Positions 60,966 to 64,000 of a stretch of 64,000 nucleotides of DNA are shown piece by piece. Made by a program: the position numbers and the translations under genes. The notes beneath the pieces were generated by a model. That model did not search any database. It saw only the letters and a list, made by a program, of their open reading frames with translations, and was not told the origin of the DNA. Each line of letters starts with the position of its first letter. Position 1 is the stretch's first letter. This stretch comes from Portunus trituberculatus. Lineage: Eukaryota; Arthropoda; Malacostraca; Decapoda; Portunidae. The stretch spans positions 1,069,835 to 1,133,834 of the forward strand of contig NC_059255.1 in the NCBI RefSeq assembly GCF_017591435.1, read 5' to 3'.

Positions 60966-61110
60966 TAAGTGGGAAATCTGGCCAAGGGCAATAAAAATGG
61001 AGATTAGGAAATAGGAAAAGAAAAAAAGAAAAAAATACTGAGGTGCCAGTTCCTAAATGAGCTGAATAGAAGATTAATAGTATCCCCCTTAAGCCTATTA
61101 ATTCCTGTGA
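60966..61110 (-). mobile_element. LINE-H 3' UTR scrap
   Basis: The complement reads GAACTGGCACCTCAGTA ... TTATTGCCCTTGGCCAGATT, as at 49200-49290. The surroundings (60600-61500) are purine-rich or TTCATTTTTCATA-repetitive with no gene. Confidence 0.5.
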
Positions 61111-61508
61111 AAACCCCTCATGGTATAAATAAAAAAAAATAAAAGGGACTCCACGATGTTAACAGGAAGTCATCATCTTGTTCTTTCATTTATCTATTAT
61201 TGCTATCTATTATTATCTATTATCCATCATTATTATCTATTATCTATCTGTCTTTTTCTTTCTTTAATTTTCTGTGAAGAATCCATGTGTATTGTATGTA
61301 GTTTTGTGGGTTTTTTATTGAGTGTCTTTGGTATCAACCTCTTCATTTTCACATTCACTCATTTTCATATTCATTAATTTTCATTTTTCATATTCATTTT
61401 CATATTCATTAATTTCCATTTTTCATATTCACTCATTTTCATTTTTCATATTCATCCATTTTCATTTTTCATATTCATTCATTTTTATATTGAGTGTTCT
61501 TTTATATC

Positions 61509-61712
61509 AACCCCTTCAGTACCAGGACATGTCTTCATATTCACTCTGCTTACTACTTGATTTTATACAGCTTTAGAAACTTATGTGGGTGATTAAAATA
61601 GTAAAGACTGGCCATTAACCTTCTGACCTCCATAAATCCTTCCTTAAGTAAATAAATTGTCTTATCACACCCAAAACTCAAGGTAAAAGTGCGTCCCAGA
61701 AACTGAAGGGTA
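61509..61712. mobile_element. MITE copy 1
   Basis: ~204 bp with inverted ends CCCCTTCAGTACCAGGAC and GCGTCCCAGAAACTGAAGGG. The body TTTTATACAGCTTYAGAAAC ... is shared with the two following copies. No coding capacity. Confidence 0.75.
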
Positions 61713-62248
61713 AGAATGGAATTATCTAGTGTTTCAAATGGCTTATATTGAAGAAAAAAAAAAAACAAGAAAATAGAAATAGAGAAATGGAGAAAAAGTC
61801 AAGGAAAAACACAGGATAAAATATAATTGAATGTACTGTGTCTAAGATCTTATTGTTTTATATAGAGTGAAATGGTCTGGTGATTTAAATGGCCTATAGT
61901 GAAAACAGAAGCAATAGAATAGAAACAGGAGGAAGAAAGGAGAAATGGAGGATGTAAAGAGCAAAATCCAATAGAAAGACGAAGAAAGGAAAAATAGATT
62001 AAGTAAAGGAAAAATACAATAAGAGAAATTAGAGATGGAGAGAGTAAAGAGAAAAATGCAACAGAAAGAGGAAGAAAGGAAAATGCAGAAAGAAAATAGA
62101 AAAATGTAATAGAAAGAGGAAGAAAGGAAAACTAGAGAAAGTAAAGGAAATAATACAATAAGAGAAAGGAGAAATAAAAATACTAGTGAAGAAAAATAGT
62201 ACATAGATGAAGACAGTGAAAAATAAATAAATAACAAATAAAATTATT

Positions 62249-62449
62249 AACCCTGTCAATACTATGACACTTTTTATATTCATTCTGGTTACTATTTGGC
62301 AATTTTATACAGGTTCAGAAACATAAGTAAGGGGATTAGAATAGTGAAAACTGTGACCATTAATTTCAAGTCCACAGATCATTGCTAAATAAAACGGTCT
62401 TATCACACACAAAACTGAAGGAAAAAAATGCATCCCAGTACTGAAGGAA
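62249..62449. mobile_element. MITE copy 2
   Basis: ~200 bp, same body, ending CATCCCAGTACTGAAGG. Its left end is more diverged (CCCTGTCAATACTATGAC). Confidence 0.75.
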
Positions 62450-62450
62450 T

Positions 62451-62629
62451 TACTATTTGGTTACTATCTGGTAATTTTATACAGCTTCAGACACATAAAG
62501 GGGGATTAGAATAGTGAAGACTGGGGCCATTATCTTCTCAAGTCCACAGACCATTGCTAGTGTAAATAAAACGGTATAATCACAAAAGGCTGAAGGTAAA
62601 GATGCACGCAGTAGTTACTGAAGGAATTA
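62451..62629. mobile_element. MITE copy 3 (left-truncated, adjacent)
   Basis: Directly follows copy 2 without its left end: TGGTAATTTTATACAGCTTC ... GTTACTGAAGG. The arrangement suggests tandem duplication or insertion of one into another. 61720-62240 between the copies is purine-rich with repeated GAAAGAGGAAGAAAGGAAAA. Confidence 0.7.
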
Positions 62630-62829
62630 ATAGTAATGCTTCAACCTTGCAATTGGGAGGATATGTTTCTTTCTCCATGAATATAATATAAGTTTCATAG
62701 TTATACAAGCAGAGGATGTGTTTTGAAGTGAATTACAAGGAAAGCACAGTCTTGTCACATGTACTAAACACATTACTCTGTGTTTATGTATGTTTGTTTG
62801 TGTTTGAGTGCAGTTCCTCTTGTGTTTCT

Positions 62830-64000
62830 CTGTAGTGTCGACTGGGGTGAATACAGGCCACTTTTTACACCTTTTATTCTAAAATCTACACAAATCGGTC
62901 AAATCAACTGAAAATTTGTGTGAAGGTACCTTACTATGTGATACATATTCCCTGAAAGAAAATAATAATTTTGATTATCATTATAGAAGTTATTAATATA
63001 AATAAGCGGTCTACTCTATGCCGAAGTCCTGGGGTGAATGGGGCCACCCTTTGGGGTGAATTGGGCCATCCTTTGGGACACTAAAGTTTTAATGTTTTTC
63101 AGTATCTTTTATGTATTTTACTTTTTCTTTTCACTTATCTCTCTCTCTCTCTCTCTCTAGAATATGTTTTTAGATCTTTTATAGTTCTTATAGGCCACAT
63201 CCACACCTCAAATCTGATAAGGTGTTGTGCCCACAAGCTTTATGGGTCCACAAAACACATATTTCACATCAACAGAGTCATCAACATCATCCCTTTTTGG
63301 CCTGTCATACTTGTCATTTGGTTTTCTTTCCAAAAACTTCATTTTCAAGAACTCTTTGCCACACATAATCACACGCCCAATATGTGCTTTTCCATAATAC
63401 ACCTCATAGTAGACATTTTCTTCTATTTCTCTCTTTTTCTGTATTCTACTGTACTTCTGAGCATTAAACATTGCAACACCTTCAATTTTTTCATCTTTTT
63501 CCATGTTCTCTATACTGCTGATTGAAGAATGACTGCTGTTCAATAGCTCAGCATCTTCCTCCTCTGCTGAACTGGGCTCCTTTAGTGGAGTGCTGTTGTG
63601 GAATCTCTTCCTTGATGTCCTTTCTTCTGGTGCTTTCCTTTTCTTTTCTACAGTCTCTTCTTCAAACTCTTCCAGAAAGCTGTCAACATCTTCACAAGAT
63701 GAAACTTCTTTCCTTTTTCTTGTGGTTTTGTTTCTTTGTTTTCTTCTGCTTTCTTCTTCTTTTCAAGGATAATCTTTTCTTTCTCCTCAACTGCTTCTAA
63801 GAACCCATCGTGCGCTATGATGAAACTATGGACAAATATTTTTCTTCTTACCATTGTCTGCGTTGTACCACTAGTGGTTGGGTAGGGCTTTCTGAAAACA
63901 TCTGCCATTATCTGCTCGAAGAAGTTGAAGGGGAAATCATCTCTCTTGGAGGATTGACCTTTGGAGTCGCTGGTTTATGGACTGGCTCTAAAGATGTCTG
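62830..64000 (-). mobile_element. pogo/Tigger-like DNA transposon, 3' part, runs off the window
   Basis: Minus strand: a C-terminal transposase region (63908-63208) and a 3' flank ending near 62834 with GTGTCGACTGGGGTGAAT. Subterminal repeats TGGGGTGAATTGGGCCA occur twice (63032-63080). The catalytic domain lies beyond 64000. The terminal inverted repeat cannot be confirmed from one end. Confidence 0.6.
63208..63908 (-). pseudogene. C-terminal region of pogo-like transposase
   Basis: Lys/Glu-rich stretch, then the closing domain VYYGKAHIGRVI, FLKMKFLERK, YDRPKRDDVDDSVDVKYVF, seen at the end of many arthropod Tigger/pogo-type proteins. A one-base shift in the Lys-rich part (about 63710-63770) separates the frame at 63908-63648 from the one continuing through SFLEEFEEETVEKKRKAPEE to 63208. 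The stop is at about 63208. Confidence 0.6.

Overview
The window is eukaryotic and almost certainly from an arthropod, most likely a decapod crustacean. This is inferred from the one host gene's exon/intron structure, the density of AC/AT/GA microsatellites, the mixture of CR1/L2-type LINEs, a Penelope-like fragment and tRNA-derived SINEs, and an innexin fragment, which points to a protostome animal. No prokaryotic gene organisation is seen.

The only recognisable host gene is ETFDH (electron-transfer flavoprotein:ubiquinone oxidoreductase) on the minus strand. Nine exons between 60112 and 44963 give about 557 codons, from just before the FAD-binding motif to the stop codon. The N-terminal exon(s) with the mitochondrial presequence lie beyond the window. 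Its introns are packed with repeats, and several splice sites abut AC/GT microsatellites.

Layout: 1-2650 holds a Penelope-like remnant, TA microsatellites and a decayed Harbinger transposase. 2654-22383 is a head-to-tail chain of CR1/L2-type LINEs and one tRNA-derived SINE, each beginning and ending at an (AC)n tract. One of these LINEs carries a complete Ty3/gypsy-type element (11596-18150, minus) and a solo LTR of the same family (18623-19291), both with clean 4-bp target duplications. 22384-33837 holds a Penelope fragment, a LINE with a PHD-finger + SGNH-esterase ORF1, a second LTR element (25224-31511, plus) inserted in it, and two further 5'-truncated LINE pieces fused behind it. 34349-44960 holds minisatellites, a near-complete RNase H-bearing LINE (minus), SINEs and sparse sequence. 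44963-60112 is ETFDH with its repeat-filled introns. 60113-64000 holds a 65-bp minisatellite, MITEs and the 3' part of a pogo-like DNA transposon that runs off the end.

The most unusual item is the LTR element family. Its pol order is protease-integrase-reverse transcriptase-RNase H (copia-like order, gypsy-like sequence, as in the Gmr1 group). The plus-strand copy has lost the catalytic part of RT and most of RNase H and instead carries about 340 bp of intronless innexin coding sequence (second extracellular loop plus the fourth membrane segment), in frame with the upstream RT. Its two LTRs are nearly identical. The second notable pattern is that LINEs and SINEs repeatedly sit inside (AC)n tracts in one fixed orientation, which suggests microsatellite-targeted retrotransposition and has placed such a tract right at an ETFDH splice donor.
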